DNA from: Bacteroidales bacterium
Lineage (GTDB): Bacteria; Bacteroidota; Bacteroidia; Bacteroidales; ML635J-15
Direction of reading: 5' to 3'
NCBI GenBank assembly: GCA_017620015.1
Contig: JAFZRE010000032.1
Location: 1 to 64,000 of the forward strand
Length of the DNA stretch: 64,000 nt
Shown here piece after piece: positions 8,690 through 17,324 of this stretch; position 1 is the stretch's first letter; every line of letters begins with the position of its first letter. The notes below the pieces were generated by a model. The model saw only the letters and a program-made list of their open reading frames with translations, made no database searches and was not told where the DNA came from. The position numbers and the translations under genes were made by a program.

Positions 8690-11104
8690 ATGAGGAAACT
8701 TTTTGTTTTGTTATCATCGATGCTGTTGCTTACTAGCTTGAGCATCAGTGCATTTTCACAGGAGAAATTTATGGAGGATGGTGTATATAGCACCGACAAG
8801 ATTAATCCTTCAAACTTCAAGGAAAAACTTTTTGAGAAAGTATTGATTAACAGAGTAAACCAGTATCTTGACTCGTTGGGATTGGAAGGTTTTGAACAGA
8901 ATGAATTTTTTGTAACACCAGCCAAGGAACACGTCGAATATATGGCAGCCAAGCAGGACACCAAGACCGACGACTGCAAGAGTTACCTTGTCAGTGCAGG
9001 TGGAACTGGCGTTGGCGCTGAAGTTGCAGGTAAAATAACCATAAAGGTATCGAACGAATTCATCACCTACGATGACGTTGCTTCGCAGCTTGTATCACGT
9101 TGGGGTGCAGGTAAACCGCAGAAAATACTTGCAGGACAGAAGTATTTCTTTGCTGGTGTTGGTTCGAAGATTGCCGACAAGAAAATATTTGTTTCTATGT
9201 TTGTAGGAAACTACGCATCAATCACCCCTCTTCGTGTTGACGACAAAAGCAATGCATCGGCATCGCTCACTTTGCCTGTTACCACCAAGAAGTACGGTCT
9301 GAAGCCATACGACGAGAAGGTGTGCAAGAAGGTTTACCGCAAAATGCCTAACCTTTGGGACATGCAGTCGGGACTTTCAGTAAACGACAACGGCGAAATC
9401 GTCTTCAAGTACAACGACCTTAAGAAATTCAGACGTTTTATGAAAGGTTCGAAGGATGCTTTGGCAGTTGACATCATCCAACCGGAACAGTTTGCCTGCG
9501 GAAACGAGAACATTGCCGACTATTCGCGCAACAACATCGGCTACATGACAAAGAGGATGTGGTCGAAGAAGATTTACAAGAAAAACGTTGCTCCGGGCGA
9601 AGGCCGCAAGAACAAGGTTACCAAGCTGGAAGTTGCTCTCGGACTATTCCCAACAGCACTCAATCCATCGGATGTTGAAATGAACCTTATGGTTATCAAG
9701 GATAAGTCGGTTTGCGCAAACATTCCCAAGTCGTACGTTGACAATAAGATTTACGATTTCGTTCCAAAAATCGGTTTGCTTCCCGATACTATCCTCGCAA
9801 GCGGCATGAAGGAATATTCGCCGAAGGCAATAAAGGAAAGACTCACATTCAAACTTATGTTCGAACAGGGTAAGTCAGACTACAAGCCAGAAGAAATGCG
9901 TGATGTAATTGCTACTTTGGACGAACCTGACTTCTTCATCGATAAGATTTTCATCCGCGCCTATTCTTCACTCGAAGGTTCTCTGGAAACCAACAAGAGG
10001 CTCCAGCAGAAACGTGCAGAAAACATTGTAAAGGCTCTCGAAAAGAATCAGAATGCTAGCATCGTAGATTCTATCGAAACTGCAGCAAACCTCAAGGACT
10101 TGCAGGATGCTGTAAGAGGAACTTCTTTTGAAAGCCTATGCGACATGGACATGAACTCGGCTATTGCATACGTTAATTCGAACCAGAAGAAACTTGAACC
10201 TTACTTGAAGCAAACCCGCTACGCCGACATCACTATTGATGTAACCTACGACCTCCGTGATGCAAAGAAGGAACAGAAGTTTGTTCTTAAGCAGTTCAAC
10301 AAGGCTGTAGAAGCAAAGCAACTCGACCTTGCACTGTCAATTCAGAAATACATCTTGAAGCAGGTTGTTGCTGGCAGATACGACGACCAGGCTGTTGCCG
10401 ACATGAACATTCCGGAAGGAGCCGACTATGTTGGTCTCAATATGAATAAGGTATGGTTGACCCAGTTCATCTACAGCGACCCGCTTGATGAGGACTACCG
10501 CGACAGAGTTGACGAACTTAACAAGCAGGACCTTGCCAACAACTATGTGGATTATAACGATGTACTCTGCGAAATAGTTGTAAACGACCTTTCTAACGAA
10601 TCGTACGTTGAAAAGTTGCAGGCAAGAGTTGACAAGCTCTACAACACTCCTATCAACATGGAAATGGTTGATATGCTTAACATCGAATTGCAGTATCAGG
10701 TAATGGACATCTACAAGGATTCCTGCGGATACGATCACCCGACTGTTGTTAAGTGCCTTGAAAAGATGAAGGAAATCATCAAGTTCGATAAGCTCACTTG
10801 GGAAAATTCACTCAAGTTTGCAAGCATCTTCATCAACCACTCCGACTACGAGTATGCAATACATCTGCTCGAACCGTGGATTGAAGACGAAAGAGTTCCT
10901 CTGGTTTACATAAGCACCTACGTTACCGTATGTTCAAAGGTTGAATACAAGATTCACTCCAACAATTATGTAAAGGCTCTCGAACGTCTGAAACAGATGG
11001 ATTCCAAGTTCTTGTGCGACCTGTTCAATTCGGGAAAACTTTCTAAGCAGACATTTGTCAATACCAATGCGAAGAAAGTATATTGCGAAACTTGTGCTAA
11101 ATAG
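8690..11104 (+). CDS. Secreted protein with CAP-like and OmpA-like regions
   Basis: 804 residues from ATG 8690, chosen because it opens a normal signal peptide (MRKLFVLLSSMLLLTSLSISAFSQ). Residues about 45-190 resemble a CAP/SCP domain: INRVNQYLDSLGL, AKEHVEYMA, then SRWGAGKPQKIL and YFFAGVGSKI. Further on, around residues 400-480, FKLMFEQGKSDY followed by IFIRAYSSLEGSLETNKRLQQKRAENIV is like an OmpA-type peptidoglycan-binding fold. The C-terminal half is helical and may contain TPR-like repeats. The combination suggests a periplasmic or outer-membrane envelope protein. Both domain calls rest on pattern only. An intrinsic terminator follows. Confidence 0.6.
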   Translation: MRKLFVLLSSMLLLTSLSISAFSQEKFMEDGVYSTDKINPSNFKEKLFEKVLINRVNQYLDSLGLEGFEQNEFFVTPAKEHVEYMAAKQDTKTDDCKSYLVSAGGTGVGAEVAGKITIKVSNEFITYDDVASQLVSRWGAGKPQKILAGQKYFFAGVGSKIADKKIFVSMFVGNYASITPLRVDDKSNASASLTLPVTTKKYGLKPYDEKVCKKVYRKMPNLWDMQSGLSVNDNGEIVFKYNDLKKFRRFMKGSKDALAVDIIQPEQFACGNENIADYSRNNIGYMTKRMWSKKIYKKNVAPGEGRKNKVTKLEVALGLFPTALNPSDVEMNLMVIKDKSVCANIPKSYVDNKIYDFVPKIGLLPDTILASGMKEYSPKAIKERLTFKLMFEQGKSDYKPEEMRDVIATLDEPDFFIDKIFIRAYSSLEGSLETNKRLQQKRAENIVKALEKNQNASIVDSIETAANLKDLQDAVRGTSFESLCDMDMNSAIAYVNSNQKKLEPYLKQTRYADITIDVTYDLRDAKKEQKFVLKQFNKAVEAKQLDLALSIQKYILKQVVAGRYDDQAVADMNIPEGADYVGLNMNKVWLTQFIYSDPLDEDYRDRVDELNKQDLANNYVDYNDVLCEIVVNDLSNESYVEKLQARVDKLYNTPINMEMVDMLNIELQYQVMDIYKDSCGYDHPTVVKCLEKMKEIIKFDKLTWENSLKFASIFINHSDYEYAIHLLEPWIEDERVPLVYISTYVTVCSKVEYKIHSNNYVKALERLKQMDSKFLCDLFNSGKLSKQTFVNTNAKKVYCETCAK

Positions 11105-11121
11105 TTAATATTGTTGTTTCC

Positions 11122-11158
11122 AAGGAGACTGTATAATATGCAGTCTCCTTTTTGTTTT
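11122..11158 (+). terminator. Intrinsic terminator overlapping the next leader
   Basis: Perfect 10-bp stem AAGGAGACTG (11122-11131) / CAGTCTCCTT (11141-11150), 9-base loop, then TTTGTTTT. The following gene starts directly after the T-tract. Confidence 0.85.
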
Positions 11159-11164
11159 ATGAAT

Positions 11165-12475
11165 ATGAAAAAAATCCTGCTCCTATTGATTCTATTTCTG
11201 CCCGTTGCTGTCTTTGCCCAATGCGTTTTTAGTGGCAAAATAATAGGCTATTCATTTGGACGTCTATATATTTGCGAACAGTTTGGTGACGATAGCAAGG
11301 TTGTTGAGACCATAACTACTAATGCGAACGGTGAATTTGTGTTCAACTTTACCACGCAGCAGGTTGGTCTTTACCGCATTCACGCTGACAACAAGGACTA
11401 TTTCGACATAATATATAGCGGCGAGAACATTAGGCTCGAAACGAATATCCGGAACATGAAATCATCAATGAAGATTCTGGAATCGGCAGAAAACCAGCAG
11501 CTTTACGCATACGTTGCGCAGGCCGAACTTGCCGAGTACAAGATTGGAATTTTGCGCGAACTTGTGAAGATTTATCCGCAAGGTGAATTTCTGACGGCAG
11601 CAGAAAAGGAACTGGGGAAGGAAAAAGCGATGGTAAATACATGTCTCGACAGGGCAATAAAGCAGAAGAATGGAACTTTTGCAAGTCGTTATCTATCTTA
11701 TTTCAGGGAAATTAACTTCAATATTTCGGAATCAACCGATAAGAAGATGAATTTCCTTAGCAGAAATTTCCCGATGAACGACTTGGAACTTCTCAACTCC
11801 AACGCCTACCACCATTTTATAGTGTCGTACCTAAAAAAATATGAGCCGTCGGAATACTTAAACGCAGTGCGTGAAATTTTGGACTACCTCAAGCAAGGGA
11901 ATCAGGAGATTTTCTCCAAGATGTTCGATTATGTGCTTACGGGCTTTGAATCGATGGAGCGCTACGACGATTTGTACCAGTTGAGTGTAGAGTACGGAAA
12001 TTCCTGTTCGGCAGATGGAAACCTTAAGACAAGGGTAAAGAGTTACACCGATTTGCGTGTTGGAGCGAAAGCCCCCGACTTTGAAATTGAAACTATTGAC
12101 GGAGAAGATGTTGTGCTTTCGCAAATGAAAAACGATTACACTCTGGTCGTTTTTTGGGCAACGTGGTGTGAAAACTGCAAGGTGGAGATTCCTCGCATAA
12201 ACGAAGCAATTTCGTTATTCAGGCGGGCAAAGGTTGACATTGTGGCAATCAGCATCGATGAAGATGAAGCCGATATTAAAAAGTATGTAAAGGACAATTC
12301 CATCTCGTTCAAGGTGGCGTCAGACTTGCTAGGTTGGGAAGGCAAGATTGTAACCGACTACGCCGTGTATGCAACACCGTCGATGTTTATTGTTGACAGG
12401 AATATGAATATTGTGGCAAAGCCTATAACTGGCGAACAACTTTTCACTGAAGTTGAAAAGTTGATAAGATTTTAA
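11165..12475 (+). CDS. TlpA/ResA-like thioredoxin lipid-free periplasmic protein with DUF4369-like domain
   Basis: 436 residues from ATG 11165 (an ATG at 11159, MNMKK, is equally possible). The signal peptide is KKILLLLILFLPVAVFAQ. The N-terminal 100 residues (SGKIIGYSFGRLYICEQFGDD...DIIYSGENIRLET) resemble the DUF4369 beta domain that often precedes thioredoxins in Bacteroidota. The C-terminal 140 residues are AhpC/TSA-Redoxin-like: GAKAPDFEIETIDGE, VVFWATWCENCKVEIP with the CxxC active site, and YATPSMFIVD with the cis-proline. A periplasmic thiol-disulfide oxidoreductase is likely; the substrate is unknown. The start sits right behind a terminator, so it needs either read-through or its own promoter within the previous gene. 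engB follows 12 bases later. Confidence 0.85.
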   Translation: MKKILLLLILFLPVAVFAQCVFSGKIIGYSFGRLYICEQFGDDSKVVETITTNANGEFVFNFTTQQVGLYRIHADNKDYFDIIYSGENIRLETNIRNMKSSMKILESAENQQLYAYVAQAELAEYKIGILRELVKIYPQGEFLTAAEKELGKEKAMVNTCLDRAIKQKNGTFASRYLSYFREINFNISESTDKKMNFLSRNFPMNDLELLNSNAYHHFIVSYLKKYEPSEYLNAVREILDYLKQGNQEIFSKMFDYVLTGFESMERYDDLYQLSVEYGNSCSADGNLKTRVKSYTDLRVGAKAPDFEIETIDGEDVVLSQMKNDYTLVVFWATWCENCKVEIPRINEAISLFRRAKVDIVAISIDEDEADIKKYVKDNSISFKVASDLLGWEGKIVTDYAVYATPSMFIVDRNMNIVAKPITGEQLFTEVEKLIRF

Positions 12476-12487
12476 ATTCAATAGATT

Positions 12488-13087
12488 ATGCAGATAAAAA
12501 CAGCAGAATATTTGATGTCCAACGACGACTACCGCAAGTGCATTAAGCCAGACAAGCCCGAGTTTGCATTCATTGGGCGTTCTAATGTCGGAAAATCGTC
12601 GCTTATAAATATGCTAACGTCGAATTCAAAGTTGGCAAAGACTTCTGCAAGTCCAGGCAAGACACAGAAAATTAACCATTTTGTAATAAATAACCAGTGG
12701 TATCTTGTCGATTTGCCTGGTTATGGTTACGCAAAGGTGTCGAAAAGCCAAAGGGCAGTCTTTAGGAAAATGATAGATGACTACATCTTGAACCGACAGA
12801 ATCTTGTCAATTTGTTTGTTCTGATAGACTGTCGGCACGAACCACAGGAGATAGATGTTGAGTTCATCAACTGGCTTGGTGAGAGCAGAGTGCCGTTTAC
12901 CATAATATTTACCAAGGCCGACAAGATTGGTCCCAATGTGCTGAAATCAAAGGTGGAAGCCTACAAGGAACATTTGCTCCAAACATGGGAAACCCTACCT
13001 GATATGCTTGTAAGTTCTGCAGTAAACAAGATGGGACAGGAAGAAATTTTGGATTATATTGAGAAGATTATCAAAAATTTGCAATAA
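12488..13087 (+). CDS. engB: Ribosome biogenesis GTPase EngB/YsxC
   Basis: 199 residues, the usual size. All G motifs are visible: GRSNVGKSS (G1), the [10 protein letters not shown] switch (G2), DLPGYG (G3), TKAD (G4) and SSA (G5). It is an essential cytoplasmic GTPase that helps assemble the 50S subunit. It is placed 12 bases after the TlpA-like gene, so the two may share a transcript despite unrelated roles. Confidence 0.95.
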   Translation: MQIKTAEYLMSNDDYRKCIKPDKPEFAFIGRSNVGKSSLINMLTSNSKLAKTSASPGKTQKINHFVINNQWYLVDLPGYGYAKVSKSQRAVFRKMIDDYILNRQNLVNLFVLIDCRHEPQEIDVEFINWLGESRVPFTIIFTKADKIGPNVLKSKVEAYKEHLLQTWETLPDMLVSSAVNKMGQEEILDYIEKIIKNLQ

Positions 13088-13304
13088 ATACAAATTATTA
13101 ATGCCCTCTAAAAAAAGAAGCGTCATTCCGTAAAACAAAGCGAACCGACAAAGGAACGTGTAGTGTGAGCCTGTTTGTACGGAATCTGTTCCATAATTAT
13201 ACGTTAACAGATTTCGGATAGCAGTCTTCACAACGCTCCACTACCGTATCGCGTGTTTCGACTAGCTTCCAAAATGACGAGTTTTTCATCGTCTGTTTGA
13301 CTCT
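13088..13304. repeat. Dispersed-repeat-like intergenic segment
   Basis: The segment contains GAATCTGTT (from about 13180) paired with AACAGATTTC (from about 13207), and is bracketed by GTCATT and AATGAC near its ends, the form of decayed palindromic elements. No ORF of its own. It separates convergent engB and DUF2851. Confidence 0.35.
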
Positions 13305-14582
13305 TTAAATCCTATTTATCTCCTTCATTATCTGGAATCCGATGTTGCAGTTTAGGCAATGTTTGCAGTCGCAATAGTTTTTCTTCATGTTTAGCAAAGC
13401 TTGACTATCCAATGCATTGTTACACTTTATTTTATCAATTCCAACAAATGCTCGAACCTCCCTATTGTCTTCTGCCTTGACAGTACGCATTAGGTCAATA
13501 ATTTTTTCGCTGTCGAAGTTTGGATTCGTTGTTTTGCCATAGATGTACGAAAATGGAATGACAGTGTTTATCAATATGGTATCTATGGTCTGCTTTCCAA
13601 TTTTTGTTTCCTTGTTTTTAGAAGAAGTCCTGCCGAGCGAGAAATGTGTTTTCCAGTAGTCGGACAGTTTTAGGTCGTCAAAAATGCTACGTTCAAAGCG
13701 ATTATTCAGTATGCAGTCGGTCAGTTTATGGAATTTCTGCATTATGGCAGTAAACTGAGCAATCCGGGTTTCTGGAGAATTTGCGGGATGCATCTTTGAG
13801 CGTTTCCACATAGATTCTGGTATTGGCTTAAGGTTGTATTTCTTCTGCCAGAAAGAGTATTCGTTAGCAAGGTTTCTGGTATATTCGTCATTTGGCTGAC
13901 CACTTAACAATCCTGCCTGACCAAATGTTACTGCTTCGAGAGCAAACAGATTGTCGGCATTGTGAAGCAAAACGTTGAGTGGCGTATGCATTGCCAGCTG
14001 TTCGAAGGGCAGGGCGTTTATGCCGAAGCCAAAATTACGGGCTAGAACAATATACAGAGTTTCGTTCCAATTGTCATTGGTATATTTTAATATTTCCGAT
14101 ATGTGTTCCGACTTATATTCAAGCCTTTCGATCGCCATCTTCTCCATCCACATTGCAATATGAATGTCGTCAACCAGGTCGATATAATCGGCGCAGGCGA
14201 TTGGCTTTTCGTTGAGCTTGAAGTCGGAATAGCGGTTGAACAAGGTCTGCGGAAACGAAATTTCCCATGTCGGCAATGTTCGTCCATTCTGCAAGGTTAT
14301 TTCGCAGTCGCTATTGTAAACCACATGCAATATTACATTGTCGTAGGCGTGGTCGCCATCGTGGTGGTGTTTGTGCCAGTCGGAAGCATTAACGTGAATT
14401 TCAACGTTTCCCACCCAGACAATTCCGTCAATCTTGACTTTCGCGTTGAAAAAATCGGGTCCAGAGTCATGGTTATGAAGTCCTACATCAATTATTTCAA
14501 ACGGAGTATTGTCGGTAAGCAGTTCCGTCCCTTTTGTCCATAGGCGGTTCTTGTATATGAAGTGTAGAAAATCCTCGTGCAT
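13305..14582 (-). CDS. DUF2851 family protein
   Basis: 425 residues from the ATG at 14582 (MHEDFLHFIYKNRLWTKGTELLTD). Longer in-frame starts would have to translate the AT-rich GATAAT repeat upstream, so I reject them. The sequence has the DUF2851 signatures DVGLHNHDSGPDFFNAKV, GNVEIHVNASDWHKHHHDGDHAYDNVILHVVY and, at the C terminus, a cysteine cluster (CDCKHCLNCNIG) that could bind metal. The family is conserved in Bacteroidota, with no established function. The histidine-rich HKHHHDGDH region suggests a metal site. It lies downstream of rlmD on the same strand. Confidence 0.8.
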   Translation of the reverse strand: MHEDFLHFIYKNRLWTKGTELLTDNTPFEIIDVGLHNHDSGPDFFNAKVKIDGIVWVGNVEIHVNASDWHKHHHDGDHAYDNVILHVVYNSDCEITLQNGRTLPTWEISFPQTLFNRYSDFKLNEKPIACADYIDLVDDIHIAMWMEKMAIERLEYKSEHISEILKYTNDNWNETLYIVLARNFGFGINALPFEQLAMHTPLNVLLHNADNLFALEAVTFGQAGLLSGQPNDEYTRNLANEYSFWQKKYNLKPIPESMWKRSKMHPANSPETRIAQFTAIMQKFHKLTDCILNNRFERSIFDDLKLSDYWKTHFSLGRTSSKNKETKIGKQTIDTILINTVIPFSYIYGKTTNPNFDSEKIIDLMRTVKAEDNREVRAFVGIDKIKCNNALDSQALLNMKKNYCDCKHCLNCNIGFQIMKEINRI

Positions 14583-14590
14583 GGTATTGA

Positions 14591-14675
14591 TGATAATGGA
14601 TAATGGATAATTGATAATTGATAATGTATAATTAACAACGTGTGGCAGTAGAGTCGTTGCGAGCAACGACTCTAC
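14591..14675. repeat. Composite element: GATAAT repeats plus GTAGAG palindrome
   Basis: A run of (A)TTGATAAT/GGATAAT units (14591-14632) precedes a 28-bp palindrome at 14648-14675 with arms GTAGAGTCGTTGC and GCAACGACTCTAC around GA. The last 24 bases of the AT-rich part recur exactly at 27933-27956, again beside a GTAGAG palindrome. The palindrome overlaps the stop codon of rlmD (14672-14674). Confidence 0.8.
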
Positions 14676-16078
14676 GCCTTAACTCTTAACTGAATCACGT
14701 TTTCAACGTGATGCGTATGCGGAAACATATCCACAGGCTGTATGGCCGTTACTTTGTACATGTCAGACAGAATTGCAATGTCTCTTGCCTGCGTAGCAGG
14801 ATTGCAGCTTACATAAACAATCTTTCGTGGTGACACCTTCTTTATTACGGTCAGCACATTTTCGTGGACACCAGCCCGCGGCGGGTCTAGAATTACCGTG
14901 TCGGGACGACCATTTTTGACGATAAACTGCTCTGTAAGAACATCTTTCATGTCACCGACAAAGAACGAGGTGTTTGTTATGCCGTTTGTCTCCGAATTTA
15001 TGCGGGCATCGGCTATCGCTTCGGGAACCGACTCTATACCAACGACTTTTTTGCAGTGTCTTGCTACGAAGTTGGCAATGGTTCCTGTGCCGGTATATAG
15101 GTCGTACACGATTTCATCTGCACCAACTTCGGCATATTCCACTGCCTTGCGGTATAATCTCAGAGTCTGCTCGGTATTGGTCTGGAAGAACGACTTGGCG
15201 TTTATCTTGAACTTCAGTCCGTCGAGGTCCTCGTAGATAAAGTCGCGGCCTTTCCAGCAGACGACGTCCAAGTCGTATATCGTGTCGTTAAACTTTTCGT
15301 TTACAACATATTGCAAGGATGTCAAGTCGGGGAATTTGCTGTCGATATGCTCCATCAGTGCGTTGATGAGTTGTTTGTCGTTCTTGGCAAACACAACTAC
15401 CGCCATTGTTTCTCCGATAGTTGAGGTCCTGACCATCAGGTTACGCATAATGCCTTCGTGCGAACGGCAGTTGTAATAGTTGTAGCCGTCGCGGCGGGTA
15501 AATTCGCGAAGTTCGTTCCTTATTTCATTCGACGGTTCGCGCTGTAACCAGCATTTTTCGATGTCAATCACCCTGTCGAACATTCCTTGAACATGGAATC
15601 CTAGTCCTTCTGCATCACGACTTTCCTTGTTGACTTCCACGTCAGCAGAATCGAACCAGCGGCGGTCGGAGAAGGTGTATTCCAGTTTGTTGCGGTAGAA
15701 CTTCGTGTTGTCTGCTCCCAATATATTATTAATAGGTACATCGCTTATTCCACCAATGCGTGAAATCTGGTCGCTTACCTGTTTCTGCTTGTAGTATAGT
15801 TGCTTTTCGTAAGGAAGCATCTGCCACTTGCAGCCTCCGCATTTCTGGAAATGTTTGCAGAACGGCTCAACCCTGTCGGGCGACGGCGTTACAATTTCCA
15901 GCAGCTTCGATTCGGAATAGTTCTTGCGACGGCGCGTAAGCATCACGTTAACAACATCGCCAGGGATGACACCTGCAACAAATATCACAAAGTTCTCGCT
16001 GCGCCCAACAGCCACACCTTCGGCGGCAATGTCGGTAATCAGCAGGTTCTCTACAATCTGTGGTTTCTTTTTCGACAC
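14672..16078 (-). CDS. rlmD: 23S rRNA (uracil-C5)-methyltransferase, RlmD-like
   Basis: 468 residues. An N-terminal TRAM domain (ENLLITDIAAEGVAVGRSENFVIFV) is followed by an iron-sulfur ligand set, CKHFQKCGGCKWQ. The Rossmann methyltransferase carries VYDLYTGTGTIANFVA (SAM binding), ILDPPRAGVHENV and the catalytic-cysteine motif YVSCNPATQARDI. It methylates a uracil of 23S rRNA at C5 using SAM. Bacteroidota members of the RumA/RlmD/TrmA superfamily can differ in target base, so RlmD is the best but not certain assignment. It is on the same strand as the Crp-like gene upstream, gap 11 bases. Confidence 0.88.
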   Translation of the reverse strand: MSKKKPQIVENLLITDIAAEGVAVGRSENFVIFVAGVIPGDVVNVMLTRRRKNYSESKLLEIVTPSPDRVEPFCKHFQKCGGCKWQMLPYEKQLYYKQKQVSDQISRIGGISDVPINNILGADNTKFYRNKLEYTFSDRRWFDSADVEVNKESRDAEGLGFHVQGMFDRVIDIEKCWLQREPSNEIRNELREFTRRDGYNYYNCRSHEGIMRNLMVRTSTIGETMAVVVFAKNDKQLINALMEHIDSKFPDLTSLQYVVNEKFNDTIYDLDVVCWKGRDFIYEDLDGLKFKINAKSFFQTNTEQTLRLYRKAVEYAEVGADEIVYDLYTGTGTIANFVARHCKKVVGIESVPEAIADARINSETNGITNTSFFVGDMKDVLTEQFIVKNGRPDTVILDPPRAGVHENVLTVIKKVSPRKIVYVSCNPATQARDIAILSDMYKVTAIQPVDMFPHTHHVENVIQLRVKA

Positions 16079-16089
16079 CTTATTATATA

Positions 16090-16791
16090 TTAGCCAATGT
16101 TTGAAATCTTCTGAAGCATATTCCTGTCAAGCACCTTTATCTTGCGTCCGTTCAGTTCTATTACGCCTTCGGATGCAAACGTGGAGAGTGTCCTGATGGC
16201 ATTGCTTGTCGTCATGTTGCTGAGGTTGGCGAGGTCGTCGCGCGAAAACTGAGCGTTCATCGTTACACCGTCGTCGCAGATGCCGTATGTGTCAATTAGG
16301 CAGAGCAGCGATTCGGCCAGACGACCGCGAATATGCTTCTGTGTTAGGTTTACGGTGCGGGTGTTCGACACGCCAAGTTCGGTTGCAAGTGACTTCAGTA
16401 TTGCGAAAGTCAAGCTGGGGTCGTTCTTCATCACATAAAACAATGCCGACTTTTCAATTGTGCAGGCCACTGATGGTTCCATTGCCACTGCCGATGCGTG
16501 GTAGTTCTCCTCGGCAAACAGTGCGCGGTAGCCGATGAAGCCGCATGGGCGCGAAAGCCTTACTATCTGCTCTCTGCCGCCAGCACCTTTCTTAAAAATT
16601 TTTACTTTCCCATCGGAAAGACTGATGAGTCCGCTAGGCTTCGATGCCTCTACAAAGACCATCTCGCCCTTCTTGTACGACTTGCACAACGTATGCTCGC
16701 ACAAAAAGTCCTTTGCCTCCTTCGACAAGCCATTGAAAATCGACTCGGGAGAATTAAACAATTTATCTTTCGCAATTTGCTCTATATCCAT
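16090..16791 (-). CDS. Crp/Fnr-family transcriptional regulator
   Basis: 233 residues from ATG 16791 (MDIEQIAKDKL). The N-terminal cyclic-nucleotide-like beta barrel (KKGEMVFVEASKPSGLISLSDGKVKIFKKG) is followed by a long dimer helix and a C-terminal winged helix (FSRDDLANLSNMTTSNAIRTLSTFASEGVIELNGRKIKV). Cysteines occur at several positions, but the spaced Fnr Fe-S quartet is not evident, so the effector is unclear. It lies 11 bases upstream of rlmD. Its own promoter reads TATCTTTG on the minus strand. Confidence 0.88.
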   Translation of the reverse strand: MDIEQIAKDKLFNSPESIFNGLSKEAKDFLCEHTLCKSYKKGEMVFVEASKPSGLISLSDGKVKIFKKGAGGREQIVRLSRPCGFIGYRALFAEENYHASAVAMEPSVACTIEKSALFYVMKNDPSLTFAILKSLATELGVSNTRTVNLTQKHIRGRLAESLLCLIDTYGICDDGVTMNAQFSRDDLANLSNMTTSNAIRTLSTFASEGVIELNGRKIKVLDRNMLQKISNIG

Positions 16792-16807
16792 GTCAATAAT
16801 TTTTTGG

Positions 16808-16815
16808 CAAAGATA
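16808..16815 (-). promoter_or_regulatory. Promoter -7 box of the Crp-like gene
   Basis: CAAAGATA on the plus strand is TATCTTTG on the minus strand, 17 bases upstream of the ATG at 16791. Confidence 0.45.
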
Positions 16816-16828
16816 CAATATTATTTAG

Positions 16829-17180
16829 GATTGACGAATTACGATTTTAGATTGACGATTTTAGATTGACGATTTTTCCGATTCTAAGTCATACCTACTC
16901 TTTACAGTCATGCTGAATTCATTTCAGCATCCGTTACTAATACTATTCTGTTCATTACGTCTTACACTCCCTTTTCAGATCCTGAAACAAGTTCAGGATG
17001 ACAAAATGGAGTGCTGGTTATCGTATTTCTACTCTACACTGTCATGCTGAATTCATTTCAGCATCCGTTACAATTTTAGCATAGTGGATAAAAGACGCAT
17101 TGGCATTTCGCCTTTTCGCCTGTTAGACTGCAAGCCTTTTTGCCTTTTAGCCTTTCAGCCTTCCTGCCTTTTCGCCTTTC
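16829..17180. repeat. Intergenic repeat tract with three palindromes
   Basis: Gene-free stretch between divergent genes. It holds: tandem ATTGACGA/TTTTAG copies (16829-16876); palindromes with arms GTCATGCTGAA/TTCAGCATC at 16907-16931 and 17041-17065; the partner GATCCTGAA/TTCAGGATGAC at 16978-17002; and a pyrimidine-rich GCCTTTT tract (17109-17180). CTGTTAGACTGCAAGCC at 17120-17136 recurs with one mismatch at 61778-61794. Confidence 0.75.
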
Positions 17181-17265
17181 TTCCCAACCTCTTTCATTTC
17201 CAGTCCCTTACCTCCTTTTCCCACATCTCCGCAGCATCATCTGTGGAAACTTTTTTCAAAAAAAA

Positions 17266-17297
17266 TTTGGCTGTACCAAAAAAAGCATATAAATTCG
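17266..17297 (+). promoter_or_regulatory. Promoter of the 17.3-kb T9SS gene
   Basis: TTTG at 17266-17269 and TAAATTCG at 17290-17297 with 20 bases between, close to the Bacteroidota consensus; 27 bases upstream of the ATG. Confidence 0.5.
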
Positions 17298-17324
17298 CCT
17301 TGTTAAATTTTAAAATTTTAAACG

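Noticed and set aside
12476..12487. Separate promoter for engB
   Set aside because: The 12-base gap has no promoter-like sequence; co-transcription with the TlpA-like gene is simpler.
14648..14675. Terminator of rlmD
   Set aside because: No T-tract on either strand; the sequence recurs elsewhere as a dispersed palindrome.
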